Origin: Beroe forskalii
Lineage: Eukaryota > Ctenophora > Nuda > Beroida > Beroidae
Length of the DNA: 64,000 nt
NCBI GenBank assembly: GCA_011033025.1
Contig: WFMF01000204.1
Span: 62,001-126,000, forward strand
Direction of reading: 5' to 3'
Under the pieces are notes generated by a model. That model was not told where the DNA came from. It worked only from the letters and a program-made list of their open reading frames with translations, and ran no database searches. This document shows positions 34,597-45,016 of this stretch, piece after piece; position 1 is the stretch's first letter, and each line of letters starts with the position of its first letter. The position numbers and the translations under genes were made by a program.

Positions 34597-35520
34597 AATC
34601 ATGGCATACATGGAAACTAACCGGCTCTTCAATGCCGAACAGTTCGGTTTTCGTTTTCACCACTCAACAACTGACGCAGTTCTCACAATGGTGCACAAGA
34701 TCTTGCACAATAAGCGTATGAAACTTTCTCCAACGTAGGGTTTTTGCAGACATATCGAAAGCTTTCGATAAAGTCTGTATTGAATCGCTTCTTTTCAAAC
34801 TTCACAAACTCAAACTACCCCCTCTCCTTCTTCGGTGGGTTTACCATTTTTTGACAGGGCGGACATCACGAGTGAAACACCATGGTGTTTTCTCTGAAAC
34901 CTTTCAGCCACTCTCTGGAGTACCACAAGGATCAATTCTCGGCCCATTACTATTTCTCATTTATGCCAATGACATTCCTAACATTCAGTATGTTCATTCC
35001 TCGCAGTTTGCTGACGACACTGCTGCTCTCTCAGGAAGCCGAAGGACTTTCTCGACTGCAAAAACACCTACAGGATTTCATTAACTCTTTCACTACATGG
35101 GCAGAGAAGTGGAAAATAACCATCAACCCCTGATAAGAGCGCTCTCATCTCCTTTTTCCACTCACCCAAATCAACTTATCACCGCATCTTTGCTCGGTCT
35201 TTGTCCAGTGAGAATCATATCATGATACCGTACGCCAAGATTCACAGATATCTTGGAGTGTGGATGGACGATGAACTCTCATTTAAACCACACATTAATG
35301 TAATCCTAAAGGAAGCTAGGAAACGCTTTGCAATTGTCTGCAGACTCTTTGCTTATGCACCGAACATTCATTGTATCATCTTCATTTCGTTGCGTTTTTA
35401 TCTCTCTGTGCAGTTAACTGATAAGCGCATGTCACACACCATTAACAAGTTTTGCAAGTGACATATACTTGGAATACAACTACATTGTATATACAAGTAC
35501 ATTGGACAGCCCCTTCTGGA

Positions 35521-35942
35521 ATGGATCACTATTCTCTAGATAGAACACAGGACCTCTTGTTTGATGTTTCTACGATGCTGCATGAGTTTTCCCTCGAAAC
35601 ACAGTGTAAAGATATCAGAAGAGTAACCCCCGAAAAATTTGCAAGTACAAAGTACAACAGAGAGGTATTATCAGTGTGGCTGACAGAAACTGTGAAGCAA
35701 CTAAAACTGTGCTACGATGGACTGAAAGTGTCTACAGGAAAGATAGACGAGCTCAAAGAGGAAAGTTATCAGCCTGCAGAAGAATGAACTTCAAAACAAA
35801 GAAAACAGTTCGATGCTCAGAGTGAGACGGTGGGAAAACTACAGACTGCACTTAAAGTCAGGTTGGAAGCTGCAAATGGAGAAAATTTCGTTCGTGGTGG
35901 CAGGCAGTGCAGGAAGGGCGTTCAGGGGTAGGGTGGTGGCTG
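35521..35942 (+). pseudogene. retrotransposon ORF1-like coiled-coil protein fragment
   Basis: The frame from the ATG at 35521 (MDHYSLDRTQDLLFDV) runs to a stop at 35787, and coding character continues in a second frame (QFDAQSETVGKLQTALKV) to about 35942. The part after residue 60 is Leu/Lys/Glu-rich with heptad-like spacing, suggesting a coiled coil. N-terminal domains of this type precede RT in invertebrate LINEs, though I cannot name the family. It lies right after the truncated LINE and is interrupted by a frameshift. Confidence 0.5.
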
Positions 35943-36145
35943 TTAATGACGCATTATTATGACGCAATACTTATATAGAACACAGGCTATATATAATGCC
36001 GGTAATTACGTAGCATTACATGTCATTGTATGTACTTATGTATAACTAGCAGGACCCGTCATAGCTTACACCTGGGCGAATCTGAAACATGTGTAAAAGT
36101 TGCACTACAGTCAGGAATTGCGGAATTGTAATACAAAGTACCCAC

Positions 36146-36281
36146 TTTCGGAAGGCGGCGATGGCACCGGCCTCGTTCTCACTCTGCTGATGGCACAGAC
36201 CGAGGTAGTACCAGGCTTCTCCGCACGAGGCTTCCTGAGTCACGAGGCTCTCAAATACAGATATAGCAGACAGCAGCTCAC
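36146..36281 (-). CDS. PEX5: single TPR exon, PEX5-like
   Basis: On the minus strand an acceptor (ccttacag) precedes an open exon encoding ELLSAISVFESLV, then GEAWYYLGLCHQQSENEAGA and IAAFRK, followed by a donor-like GTGGGT. The order 'G-D/E-L...A...FE...V......EAW-YLG.....ENE..AI.A.R' is the first TPR repeat of PEX5, the cytosolic receptor that imports PTS1 proteins into peroxisomes. Other TPR proteins are possible. The lower border could alternatively be 36142. The acceptor region is duplicated in tandem just upstream (24-bp period). No neighbouring exon of the same protein was found in the window, so this may be an isolated or pseudogene exon. Confidence 0.5.
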
Positions 36282-38407
36282 CTGTAAGGTATGATAACAG
36301 CTCACCTGTAAGGTATGATAATAGGTTACATCCAGGGGTGCCGAAACCGGGGGGTTTTTGGGGTGTTAACACCCCCCACTTTTTTGACCCAACACCCCCC
36401 ACTTTTCAGCTATTCAGATTCTCCTGTCATAAAGTTCCAATCTGAGAAATTTCCACAATTTCGAGGTACTCCCTCAGGCTACTATAAAAACATTCGGATG
36501 TCGCTTGTTTGTTCTGTTGATCATAATTCATAGGTTACATGCTGTATTGCTGCTTATTAATCTAATTATTAGCTTTGTAATTGGATAAGTATCTGACAGC
36601 CAGGCATATTTAATGAGGAATCAACTTGTGGTTCCTGGCGTACATACTGTGTGACATCAAATTTTCAGTTAACCATTCCACCAATCATTGTACACTCTGC
36701 AGGTACACTCTGCAGGTACGTCACGAAGTGCCTTTTGTTGCTTTATAACAAGAGTGAGCTCTTCATGTTAGTGTGACGTAGCTGCTGTTTAAACTTTAAA
36801 ACCGTCGCTTTTTTTCTCATATCATTGGTTTTTCACCGAAAACGCCGCATCCAACACAACCAAATCCATTTTGGTTTTGGGAAATACCTATATGCTTATA
36901 TGGATTTTTCACACCAATATTGTAAATGAATTATCTTGTAGAACTGTAGGAAGGAGTTATTTGAGGGTTTAATTTTACTTTGTGTGTTTGCAATTTTTTT
37001 TTTAATTCTCTTACTACTCAGCCCGAATTCCTAGGGGACAGGGGACCAGTCCCCTCAGTTTTTGATAGATTGCTAAAAAAGTGCTCAAAATTCAATAGAA
37101 AATCTAAATTATTAAAAATTTAGCCTGCAGGCATGACTACCAGTTTTTTGTTTTAAAATTTCCATGTCCCTCCAGTTTTTCCTCAGCATTATGACCCTGT
37201 TACTACTGCATTAAACTTTCAAATTTTATTTCTGTTTTCAAATTCTTTTACTTGTGAAGCATTGTTGAAAGGCACTGAAATATCTAATATTGGAACGTAA
37301 AATTTGCAAATGGTTTAATAACACCTTTGTCTGGAACTTTAACTTTGAACATAATATTTTCCATGTATTAACATAATTAAATTTAAGTTAAATTAATAGC
37401 CGAAAATTAACTTTTTTAAAACCCCCCTTTTTGAAATCAGAAAAGGGGGAAAATCAAGAAAACCCCCCCTGGGAAAGGTTTCAAACTGTTCCAGTTTTTT
37501 AGGTTTGGATTTCCAGTTTGGCCAAAAATTGAAAAAAGATATTTCAAAGGTTTAAGGAAAAATTCCCTTTCCCTAAAAATTTTAAGTAGTCCAAAATGCT
37601 ATTATTAAGGGCCCATTTTAACCGTGGGACGGGAAACAAAAAAATTATTTTAGGTTTTTTTTTAAATTTTTTTTTTTCAGCTTCTTTTAAAATCAGATTT
37701 TTAGCTTCAAAACCCAAAGGCCGTTTTTCCTTTTTTAAAATCTTTTAAAAGCCCCAAAATTTTTTAAAAATTTGGCGTTTTTTCCCCAAAAAATTTTTGG
37801 GGGCCAAAAATCAAAACCGGCCCTTTTTTGTTTGAGGAATTTAGTCTAGTTTCACGTAAAAAAAAGAATTATGCAAAAATTCCAATCGTAGCCGAAGTTA
37901 TAAGTTTGAGTAAGTACTTTTTTGAAAAACGCGAACTGAGAAAATGGCGATTTTGTGGTTAGAAGAGGTTTTTTGATTTAGGCCTCACTGTTTTAGCAGC
38001 AATCAAGCCCAAACTTGTAGAGAATACATACCAACGCTACTTATCGAATAAAGTTGGTTTCATTCTAAAATATTGATATTTTGCCCAAGGTTATGGGCCA
38101 ATTGGCTTGCGCGATGCGCGTATGCCCATATATGGCATGCGTTTTTCGCCATAACTCAGCCATTTTTTGAGATATCGACTTGTAATTTTTATGGTAACTC
38201 AGGGACCATTATCTTCATCGATTGCACAGCCCAGATCCCGCCCAAGTTGCTTTTGGAAAAATATACCATTTTGTGCCCATATTTGGGCATGGCACCACGG
38301 CGGCGCCAGTGGGTCTGAGTACCAAACCCGGCCAAAAGTTGGCCCACGGTATACCTTTGGGTCAACCGTTATCTCAGAAACCTGTTTTCCCAAAAATTTG
38401 GCTTGAG

Positions 38408-38444
<37 letters not shown>

Positions 38445-38875
38445 TTAAGATAATAACATTTGTTAGCTATGCGCGCGTAACGCGACGTACGTACGTACGT
38501 GATATGATGCGCGATTTAATTGGATTAAGCGCGCTTAAGTATAAACAAATTATTGGATAGGCAACCGCGCCGGACGTAAATAACACAAAAGGCTTGAACT
38601 AATGCGTATTTTTAGGCCACGAGTGACCTGGACATCCACCCATTATTGGATGCAGTCCAGTGATCATTGATCTTCATATGAATACAATATACACAGATGT
38701 ATTTGCTCAGAATTTGGAGTGATGAGGCGATCATTTATCATTCGCACAAAAGCCAAGGATTATTCTGTGGAAGAGTAGAAGCAAAATTCGTATTCAAAGT
38801 TCTACACAAGTGACTCATGTTAGTTAACTTTGCCGATCGCAGCTTCACACTTTTCCTAAATTCAAAAGCACTCAC
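36282..38875. other. no gene seen; homopolymer-rich and C-run stretches
   Basis: About 37430-37830 is unusually rich in runs of identical bases (see findings). 38409-38445 is an almost pure C run of ~36 bases, followed by an acgtacgtacgt tract near 38485. No recognisable coding sequence, on either strand. Confidence 0.5.
38409..38445. repeat. poly-C tract
   Basis: About 36 consecutive C bases. Such a long C run is prone to length error in sequencing and marks a boundary: sequence character changes on the right. Confidence 0.95.
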
Positions 38876-38971
38876 TAGTAGCAAGACTTCTGGATTTCCA
38901 ACCAGTGCTATAGCAGCAGAAAGCTTTCTCTTGTTCCCACCACTATACTTGTAACACTGCATATCGCTGTA
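38876..38971 (-). CDS. ABCA exon: ABC signature
   Basis: 96 nt (32 codons), acceptor 'ccatatcag', donor GTGAGT. Encodes [19 protein letters not shown] and EVLLL. The next exon should begin with the Walker B Asp-Glu but is not seen in the 2.5 kb that follow. Confidence 0.9.
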
Positions 38972-41900
38972 CTGATATGGAATAAAAGTGTTTCAGTAAA
39001 GATGCGATATATTCTGACAGATTATTCAGGTCTTTAGTCGTGAGAATTTTCTGTTAAGACACACGAAATATTGGAGGTTTTTAGTGATAAACAGCGAAAT
39101 AAGGTTAGCAACCAAAGATTATATATTAAACAAGACAGAAGTACAGAACTACCTACACTGCCTGAAGGAGATCCTTCATTTGGCTCACCTTTTGTAGGCC
39201 AAGTTGTTTTATGTAAGTGTCTGCTGACTTCCCAGGGTCTTTGACACCGTGTATGGAAGCGAATAGAGTTAACATCTCTCTTCCTGTGAGCCTGAAGAGC
39301 AATGAAGAATAAAGGGATATATGAAATTAAACGTCACTATTTTAATTATTTAGTTGTTTCAGATTAGAAAATAAAAACCAAATTCGGTTAGCCCAAAACC
39401 CGAACCTAAAGTAAGAGTGACACATCGGAGAGTTAATCAGACAACGATTCTTGGAAACTCCGGAATTTCCACACTTGCATAACTTTTAAAGTTTAAACAA
39501 GAACTCTAACTCTTTCTAAAGTCTCTATCTATCATTTAACCCTTCACTCAGTGGCATAGCTGTAGCTAGAACTGAAGAACTCACGTGTTGATGACAGCAT
39601 CGAACTGCGGACAGTAGCCCAGTAACTGCTGGACCTTGGACAGTTCCGTCACGACACAGTGCCCACCCACCGTAGCGTTGCCTTCCGACACACTCAACGC
39701 TCCAGTCAACATGTTGAACGTTGAGGTTTTACCCGCACCGTTAATACCGAGCAAGCCGAAACACTCCGCCTGTAGAGTGTTCAGAATTTGAGAATTCGAA
39801 AGAAAATGGCGCAAAAAATTCACAAAATTACTGACTGATAGGGGTTATGAATTGGTAACATTTACAACAGGATTCTTTGAGAAATAAATTCCAATAAGGG
39901 TCCAGAACAAACCTTCTTCACGCCAAACGTGATGTTTTTCACTGCCTTGTGGTTGAACTTTGCCGTAGGTTTTCGTTTTATCACCGCTAAAAGCCATTCC
40001 CAGGAGCGGTTTGTGTATCGCTTTGATAACCCTGCAAAAGTTAAGCGATGACTTATTTTGGAAGGATCTTTGGCTCCTACTGTACTGATACTTTCAGCTA
40101 TTTTGATTAATAATGTTTTGATGCAAATGATAAAAAAGTCCACAATTACTTTCTAAGATTCATCTCTGACTTACCATTGACGGTCAGTTTATCATCTCTG
40201 ACTTACCATTAACAGTCAGTATGCCATCTCTGACTTACCATTGACAGTAAGTATATCATCTCTGACTTACCATTGACTGTAAGTATATCATCTCTGACTT
40301 ACCATTGACAGTCAGTATATCGTCTCTGACTTACCATTGACTGTAAGTATATCATCTCTGACTTACCACTGACAGTCACTATATCATCTCTGACTTACCA
40401 TTGACAGTCAGTATATCGTCTCTGGCAGTTCTAGCCCTATGACTCTCCTCTTCAACGTCAGTATTAGCTGCAGTGTCGTCGCAATCAGGCGTCTTGACGA
40501 CCTTCCTCTTCCGAAGCGTGTATCTGGGAAGGTTTTGGGTATAAGAGTCAAAGGTGGTGGGTTTAAGAGTGTTGAGGATGACGTCGTAATCAGAGATTCG
40601 AGTGGCGAATTCGTGACGTGAAAAGTGAAGTCAAAATGCAGAATTTAGGGCTATGATCATGCTTGAAGAATCATTTCAATAAGGACACCTTTTTAAATTA
40701 AGTATCTACTTATTTAGTTCCATTGAATGTCGCCATTATTTGTGTGCGTGTTGATTTTATCTCTCTGTTATCAGTTGCTTGATAATCCCACAAAACCGTT
40801 ATTGTGGCTGTGTGTATTCCTGAATACCATGGCTACAAATATTTCTGCAAAGCCCTCTAATGAAAGAGAAATTGACGATTTGGTGGGAAGGTCAAGTCTT
40901 TGGCTCGGAAGGGCAATGGCGGAGTTGCCATGCGACGATCCGACCCAAGTTACGCCGTCAAAGTGCCGAGAGTTAAGCAAGGAAAAGCTTGTCACAATGT
41001 GTTGCGAAGCGTTTCAGTATGTACGAATTCAGAATAATTGTCTCAGACAGGCCAGGTCAGATCTTCAGGCTACGAAATCAGACCTCGTGAAGTCGCAGAA
41101 GCTTGTTATTGTTCAACAGCATGAGATGATTATTTGCAAGGACAAGATGTTGAACTCAGTACAGAATGCAGTGACGGAATCGGTGACGAAGACTGTCGAA
41201 GAGCAGATCAAGACATACAGCGAGGCGGTGAAAAGCACGGGTGAATCATCTCAGATCAGTCAGCAGACGCTGAAAAGTGTAGTTAAGGACGTTGTTCAGG
41301 AAGAAGACAGGAGTAAGAACGTGATGTTGTTCGGTTCGCCGGAAGAAAAGGACGAGGACTTGTCGGGCAAGGTGCTGGAAGTGTTCGGAGAGCTGGGAAT
41401 CAAACCTGTTGCTGAGGTTTGTCGTGTGGGCAAAACCGGGGACCAGAGGCGCTCAAGACCAGTGAAGGTTATGTTGTCGTGCACGAGCACATCTAGACAC
41501 ATCTTAGTGCAGGCCAAGAAGCTGCGGAACTCAACGAAGTTCAGTTCAGTCTTCATAAGACCGGATAGGACTATGGACGAACGCTCGGCACATAAACTCC
41601 TCATTGAGGAGTTGAAGAAGAAACGTGATGGTTATCCTAGCAGAAAACATTACATTAAATTCGGTCCTGCAGTCACAGTGGTCAACTCGAACGGATCGTG
41701 ATCATTTCAACACCGTGCCCAATGCCCATTATTGGTCGACCGCGAATGATTGATGTGTGAATTTAATATTGTTCCTCTTTCGTCCTAGGTTTTTGTTGTA
41801 AAGTGTAACATGAGTTTGATATAAATATCACACAAAACTAATGAATGTTTTCGCATATTTTTTCAAACTATTAAGTTTTGTTGAGTGAGATTTTCAAATA

Positions 41901-44207
41901 TTACTTTTGTGTAGAATGATTTCAGATTTATGTATATATTTTCAAAGCCCTTAGTGGTACCCCACCGCGGGTTTTCAATCAATCTATCAGAATGAACTAA
42001 ATGTTTATCAGTCAAGTAATGCCATAATTAATCCTAGACTTTTGACTGGTACTTATTCAGGACGTTGGTTTGATACAGGCAACAATCACCATCCTCGTGA
42101 AGTATACAGTATAACATATTGTTTTAAATTATAAAACTCAAAGAGTTGCATTTACTTTGATTCCATCCCGTGCTTGCAGGTCTGAATTACACGTGAGTCT
42201 AAAACTCTAAAAGCCAGGTGTTATTTCGTCAGCTGCAGCTCAAAGAAAGAGGCAATTTCTCAATTATCTCGGGATAATTAATATCAACCTAATATGAATG
42301 GTATGCCATAATGAAGGTAGTGTAATTTGGACAGACACGTCAAAGAAGCGTATCTCCCTCTCTCTTTGATGATAATGTGGAGGAAAAACTTAACGCTTCG
42401 AGAATTCGATGTTATTGAAGTGTTGTAATTGAATATAATCATAACCATGTTATCAACATGGTTACAGGAGCAGCTGACAATTTGTACCTAACTCTGTAAT
42501 TAAGAGTGGTACGAATAATTAACACGTAATTAAAACTGAGGAGCCATGAGATGATCCTATCTTGGTATGCTGCCAGGCAACTCTTTTAGTTTTGAAGTGT
42601 CCTCTTTTGTTGGAATTTAGAACTCTCAGGAGGCTGCCTGTTTTGTAACTCTGGCAGAATAGGAGCACTAGCGGGGATATAGCAAAGTAGCAACTTAAGC
42701 AGGGACTCAAGAGATAACAACTAGAGATAAGGGAATGAGAAAATGAGAAATGTGAGAAATCACCAGCTTATCGTCCTGCTCCCCATCTGCTGCCTCCCTC
42801 TTTTCATATTCACACAAGAACATGGTTCTGAATGGATGCCCATCACAGAGGTGACTACCCATCGCCACCACTCTCCTGAATACCTTCCAGAACACCCTCC
42901 AGAACACCCTCCCCGATGTTGGGTACCAAGCTACACAGTCACACACTTCTTCATGGAATTGAACAATGTTCCGAAATTTAGGGCTTGTGAAAGGAAAGCT
43001 GCGATCGAAAAATCCAAGACTGCTGCTTATAACCCACGTGAGTTGGAAAACTTGTGCATTTTAAGAGTTTAAATACCTTCAAATGATAATTAACATTCAA
43101 TTAACGTTTTGATCATTGACCACTCCTTCGACAAGTAATTATGTAATTTGTGACAGAACTGTTTATTGCTTAAAATCCTAAGCTCAAACTTAATAATTTC
43201 AAGCTTGATAATTGATGCTTCGCTTACATACGTACTAAATTGCAGAATCTAGAGTTTGCTTGCTTTCCAGTAGGAAAGGGAAGAAAGGACCATACGAAAA
43301 TTTCTATTTTCTCTCCATGGAATGCTTGATGCCATCCGGTTGGTTTTTGTTTTTGTATTGCAGTTTTCTCACTTTTTCTCATAAAATCACTTACGTAGTA
43401 TTCAGCTTTGCTAAGAAGGTAAGGACTAAGGACAGGTGAACATGATTACATGATAAAACAGCTTAACCAAGATATAGCAATATCATTAACAGATTAACGT
43501 AACATATTACTCAAAAGTACAGAAGATAGGTACACAAGAATCATCTTCAACACCTGACATGCTGGAACATAATAAGATAATGAAGGGTTTAGTAACGAGG
43601 TAAAAAGTACTAACGTCCTATTACGAGGCCGAAGGCCCGAGTGTAATATATGGCATTAAAACCGAGGCCGAAGGCCGAGGTTTTAATGCTTAGTTTAGTA
43701 CTTTTTACGAGTTATTAAACGAATTATGCACCGACTTTACTCGAAAAAATGGCAATATTTTCAAACACAAGGAAATGTTTTAAATTAAGATATGAAGGTA
43801 TTAGTTTGCTCAACTGTGCGAAATAAATTATTACGCACTGTTCCACTGCACCATAATAAATTATTATGACCTGGCAGTGCGTAATAAATCCGATTTCGGC
43901 ATTACAGTGCGTAATAATTTATTGCGCACGGTACCCTGGTGCCTATAGGGTTTTTGAATACATAGCATAAACATGCCTGGAAGGTGCATAATAGCATAAT
44001 TAAGCTCAAGCACAGGAAAAGCGTGCAAAGGCTACGATTTAAAGAAATCGATTGAAGAACTATCATTCTAGATCATTATTCAAGGAATATGATTGGTTAC
44101 TTACTTCTCCAACGCGATAGTGAAAGTAAGCCAGAAGACACAGGTGACAGGGAGGACCAGCATGTACCGACCAAGGAGGTCCCAATCCCAGGCGTCATGG
44201 ACTTTAC
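38876..44207 (-). CDS. ABCA-type ABC transporter, six internal exons
   Basis: Six minus-strand exons join in phase: 44105-44207, 40399-40523, 39913-40031, 39585-39769, 39189-39291 and 38876-38971. The first ends a transmembrane block ([15 protein letters not shown]...), typical just before the first nucleotide-binding domain of ABCA proteins. Then come a charged linker, [17 protein letters not shown], Walker [10 protein letters not shown]-loop region [23 protein letters not shown] and the signature [10 protein letters not shown], stopping just before Walker B. ABCA proteins are full transporters that move lipids across membranes. The remaining exons are outside the window or lost; nothing after VLLL was found downstream. 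The 3.6-kb first intron holds a LINE ORF1 copy. Phases agree across all five junctions and no stop interrupts, so this may be a live gene. Confidence 0.88.
39189..39291 (-). CDS. ABCA exon: NBD helical subdomain
   Basis: 103 nt, acceptor 'gctcttcag', donor GTGAGC. Encodes [16 protein letters not shown] and [11 protein letters not shown], matching the 'LTGREHL' region of ABCA. Confidence 0.88.
39585..39769 (-). CDS. ABCA exon: Walker A and Q-loop
   Basis: 185 nt, acceptor 'ctctacag', donor GTGAGT. Encodes [20 protein letters not shown] and, later, [13 protein letters not shown]. The Walker A lysine and Q-loop glutamine are present, so ATP binding should be possible. Confidence 0.93.
39913..40031 (-). 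CDS. ABCA exon: NBD start
   Basis: 119 nt, acceptor 'cttttgcag', donor GTTTGT. Encodes LSKRYTNRS and [12 protein letters not shown], the strands before Walker A. Confidence 0.85.
40161..40416. repeat. 32-bp tandem array over an ABCA splice donor, 8 units
   Basis: 'catctctgacttacc' recurs at 40161, 40193, 40225, 40257, 40289, (cgtctctg) 40321, 40353 and 40385, an exact 32-base period. Each unit contains the complement of GGTAAGT and of the last ~17 exon bases, so eight potential donors are lined up. Confidence 0.95.
40399..40523 (-). CDS. ABCA exon: charged linker to the first NBD
   Basis: 125 nt, acceptor 'ccttcccag', ending ...DDILTVN plus one base before GTAAGT. The acidic [16 protein letters not shown] part resembles the 'E-E-D-V-x-x-E-R' linker before ABCA NBDs. 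The donor and last ~17 coding bases are the 5'-most unit of a 32-bp tandem array (40161-40416). Confidence 0.82.
40829..41701 (+). CDS. LINE ORF1-type protein, intact copy
   Basis: I start at the ATG at 40829 ([18 protein letters not shown]), because the decayed copy at 13701 conserves this point while the upstream extension is leader sequence. 290 residues: an N-terminal variable part, a long helical/coiled-coil region around [17 protein letters not shown] and [20 protein letters not shown], then an RRM-like domain ([57 protein letters not shown]). This order is that of L1/CR1-type ORF1 RNA-binding proteins that coat LINE RNA. No RT follows; it is a solitary ORF1 in an ABCA intron, on the opposite strand. 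Other copies: 13230-14062 and leader-only 46505-46882. Confidence 0.75.
   Translation: MATNISAKPSNEREIDDLVGRSSLWLGRAMAELPCDDPTQVTPSKCRELSKEKLVTMCCEAFQYVRIQNNCLRQARSDLQATKSDLVKSQKLVIVQQHEMIICKDKMLNSVQNAVTESVTKTVEEQIKTYSEAVKSTGESSQISQQTLKSVVKDVVQEEDRSKNVMLFGSPEEKDEDLSGKVLEVFGELGIKPVAEVCRVGKTGDQRRSRPVKVMLSCTSTSRHILVQAKKLRNSTKFSSVFIRPDRTMDERSAHKLLIEELKKKRDGYPSRKHYIKFGPAVTVVNSNGS
41702..43586. other. ABCA intron sequence, nothing recognised
   Basis: AT-rich; a frame at 42743-43072 (+) begins with a hydrophobic stretch and a short '[10 protein letters not shown]' repeat but resembles no family I know. Not called as a gene. Confidence 0.4.
43587..43720. mobile_element. small foldback MITE
   Basis: GTTTAGTAACGAGGTAAAAA near the left end and its imperfect complement at the right end (to 43720) flank an inner palindrome around cgaggccgaaggccg. 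Just to the right (43830-43935) lies another set of inverted 'gcgtaataaattatt' motifs. Non-coding. Confidence 0.7.
44105..44207 (-). CDS. ABCA exon: last transmembrane segment before the first NBD
   Basis: 103 nt, acceptor 'gacctcag', donor GTAAGT. It encodes [12 protein letters not shown] and a hydrophobic stretch ending FTIALEK; compare the 'W-x-W-D-L-x-G-R' block of ABCA proteins. It ends with two bases of a Lys codon completed by the next exon. Confidence 0.8.
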
Positions 44208-44659
44208 CTGAGGTCGTTATTATGTGAAATATATTCAAAGTGTTGTCAAATGTTGCTGATTAACTGTTGCTAAGTGGGTTGCTATTACTACATCTTATGA
44301 TGCATTGATATGAGTGATGCTACGTAACGAACAACTGAACAATAAGCTTAGAGTATTGCACAAAAGCATAGAGCCATTCTTCTATTTTTGAACTGTATTG
44401 ACGCATTTCTATGAAGTTTCCACATATTATTTTGTTGCATGAGAGTGATCTTCGTGCCACGGCAAGTCGAGCTTTTTAAGTGCTGAAAATTGCACGGATG
44501 AACTTTATATTTTGCACGCACTGTGCTGTGCGCAATATCCTTTAGAGTCTTATTTATTTTTAAGCTTCGGCGCAATATATCTTCTCGCGCCACAAAATAT
44601 ATGTGGTATTAATGTGGAAGATACTGCTTGATGTACATGTCTTATTAAAACTTTAAAGG

Positions 44660-45009
44660 GGTGAGGGTTGGGAGTGGGGTGAGGTTGTATGGGGTGAGGG
44701 GCCATAGTGGGGTGAGGGTTAGAGGGTGAGGGGTTGGGGGTGGGGTGAGGGGTTAGAGTGGGGTGAGGGTTGGGGTGGGGTGAGGGGTTAGAGTGGGGTG
44801 GGGGGGGGTGGGGGTTGGGGGTGAGGGGTTTAGGGGTGAGGGGTTAGTGGGGTGAGGGGTTAGAGGGAGGGGTTGGAGAGGGGTGAGGCGAGAGGTAGGA
44901 GTGGGGTGAGGGGTTAGAGTGGGGTGAGGGGTTAGAGTGGGGTGAGGGGTTATAGTGGGGTGAGGGGTTAGAGGGGGTGAGGGGTTAGAGTGGGGTGAGA
45001 GGAGAGAGT
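44660..45009 (+). repeat. G-rich minisatellite, left block
   Basis: Degenerate ~18-bp units of 'ggggtgaggggttagagt'. The plus strand has many closely spaced GGGG runs, giving potential for G-quadruplexes. The block is resumed at 45890-45967 after the element at 45017. Confidence 0.9.
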
Positions 45010-45016
45010 GATTCCC

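Larger units (their letters stand above)
30218..35372 (+). mobile_element. LINE copy 2, decayed and interrupted
   Basis: The plus strand matches LINE copy 1 (minus, 10662 to about 7760) from 'acacatagtgtgttcgagc' onward. About 140 bases of the endonuclease start are deleted near 30350. Another element (32209-34596) has inserted in the reverse transcriptase. The match ends at about 35370 inside the C-terminal domain. Several frameshifts occur (for example near 31750, 31830, 32105, 35130). The 400-codon frame 30554-31756 covers the endonuclease and linker; RT motifs such as FADDTAALS recur in fragments at 34851-35084. Not functional. Confidence 0.93.

Noticed and set aside
34201-34663. Phe/Val/Leu-rich and Lys/Asn/Thr-rich frames
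   Set aside because: Translations of the T-rich/A-rich low-complexity ends of the inserted element.
42743-43072. 109-codon plus-strand frame with hydrophobic start
   Set aside because: Looks superficially like a signal peptide, but there is no domain, promoter or conserved feature.
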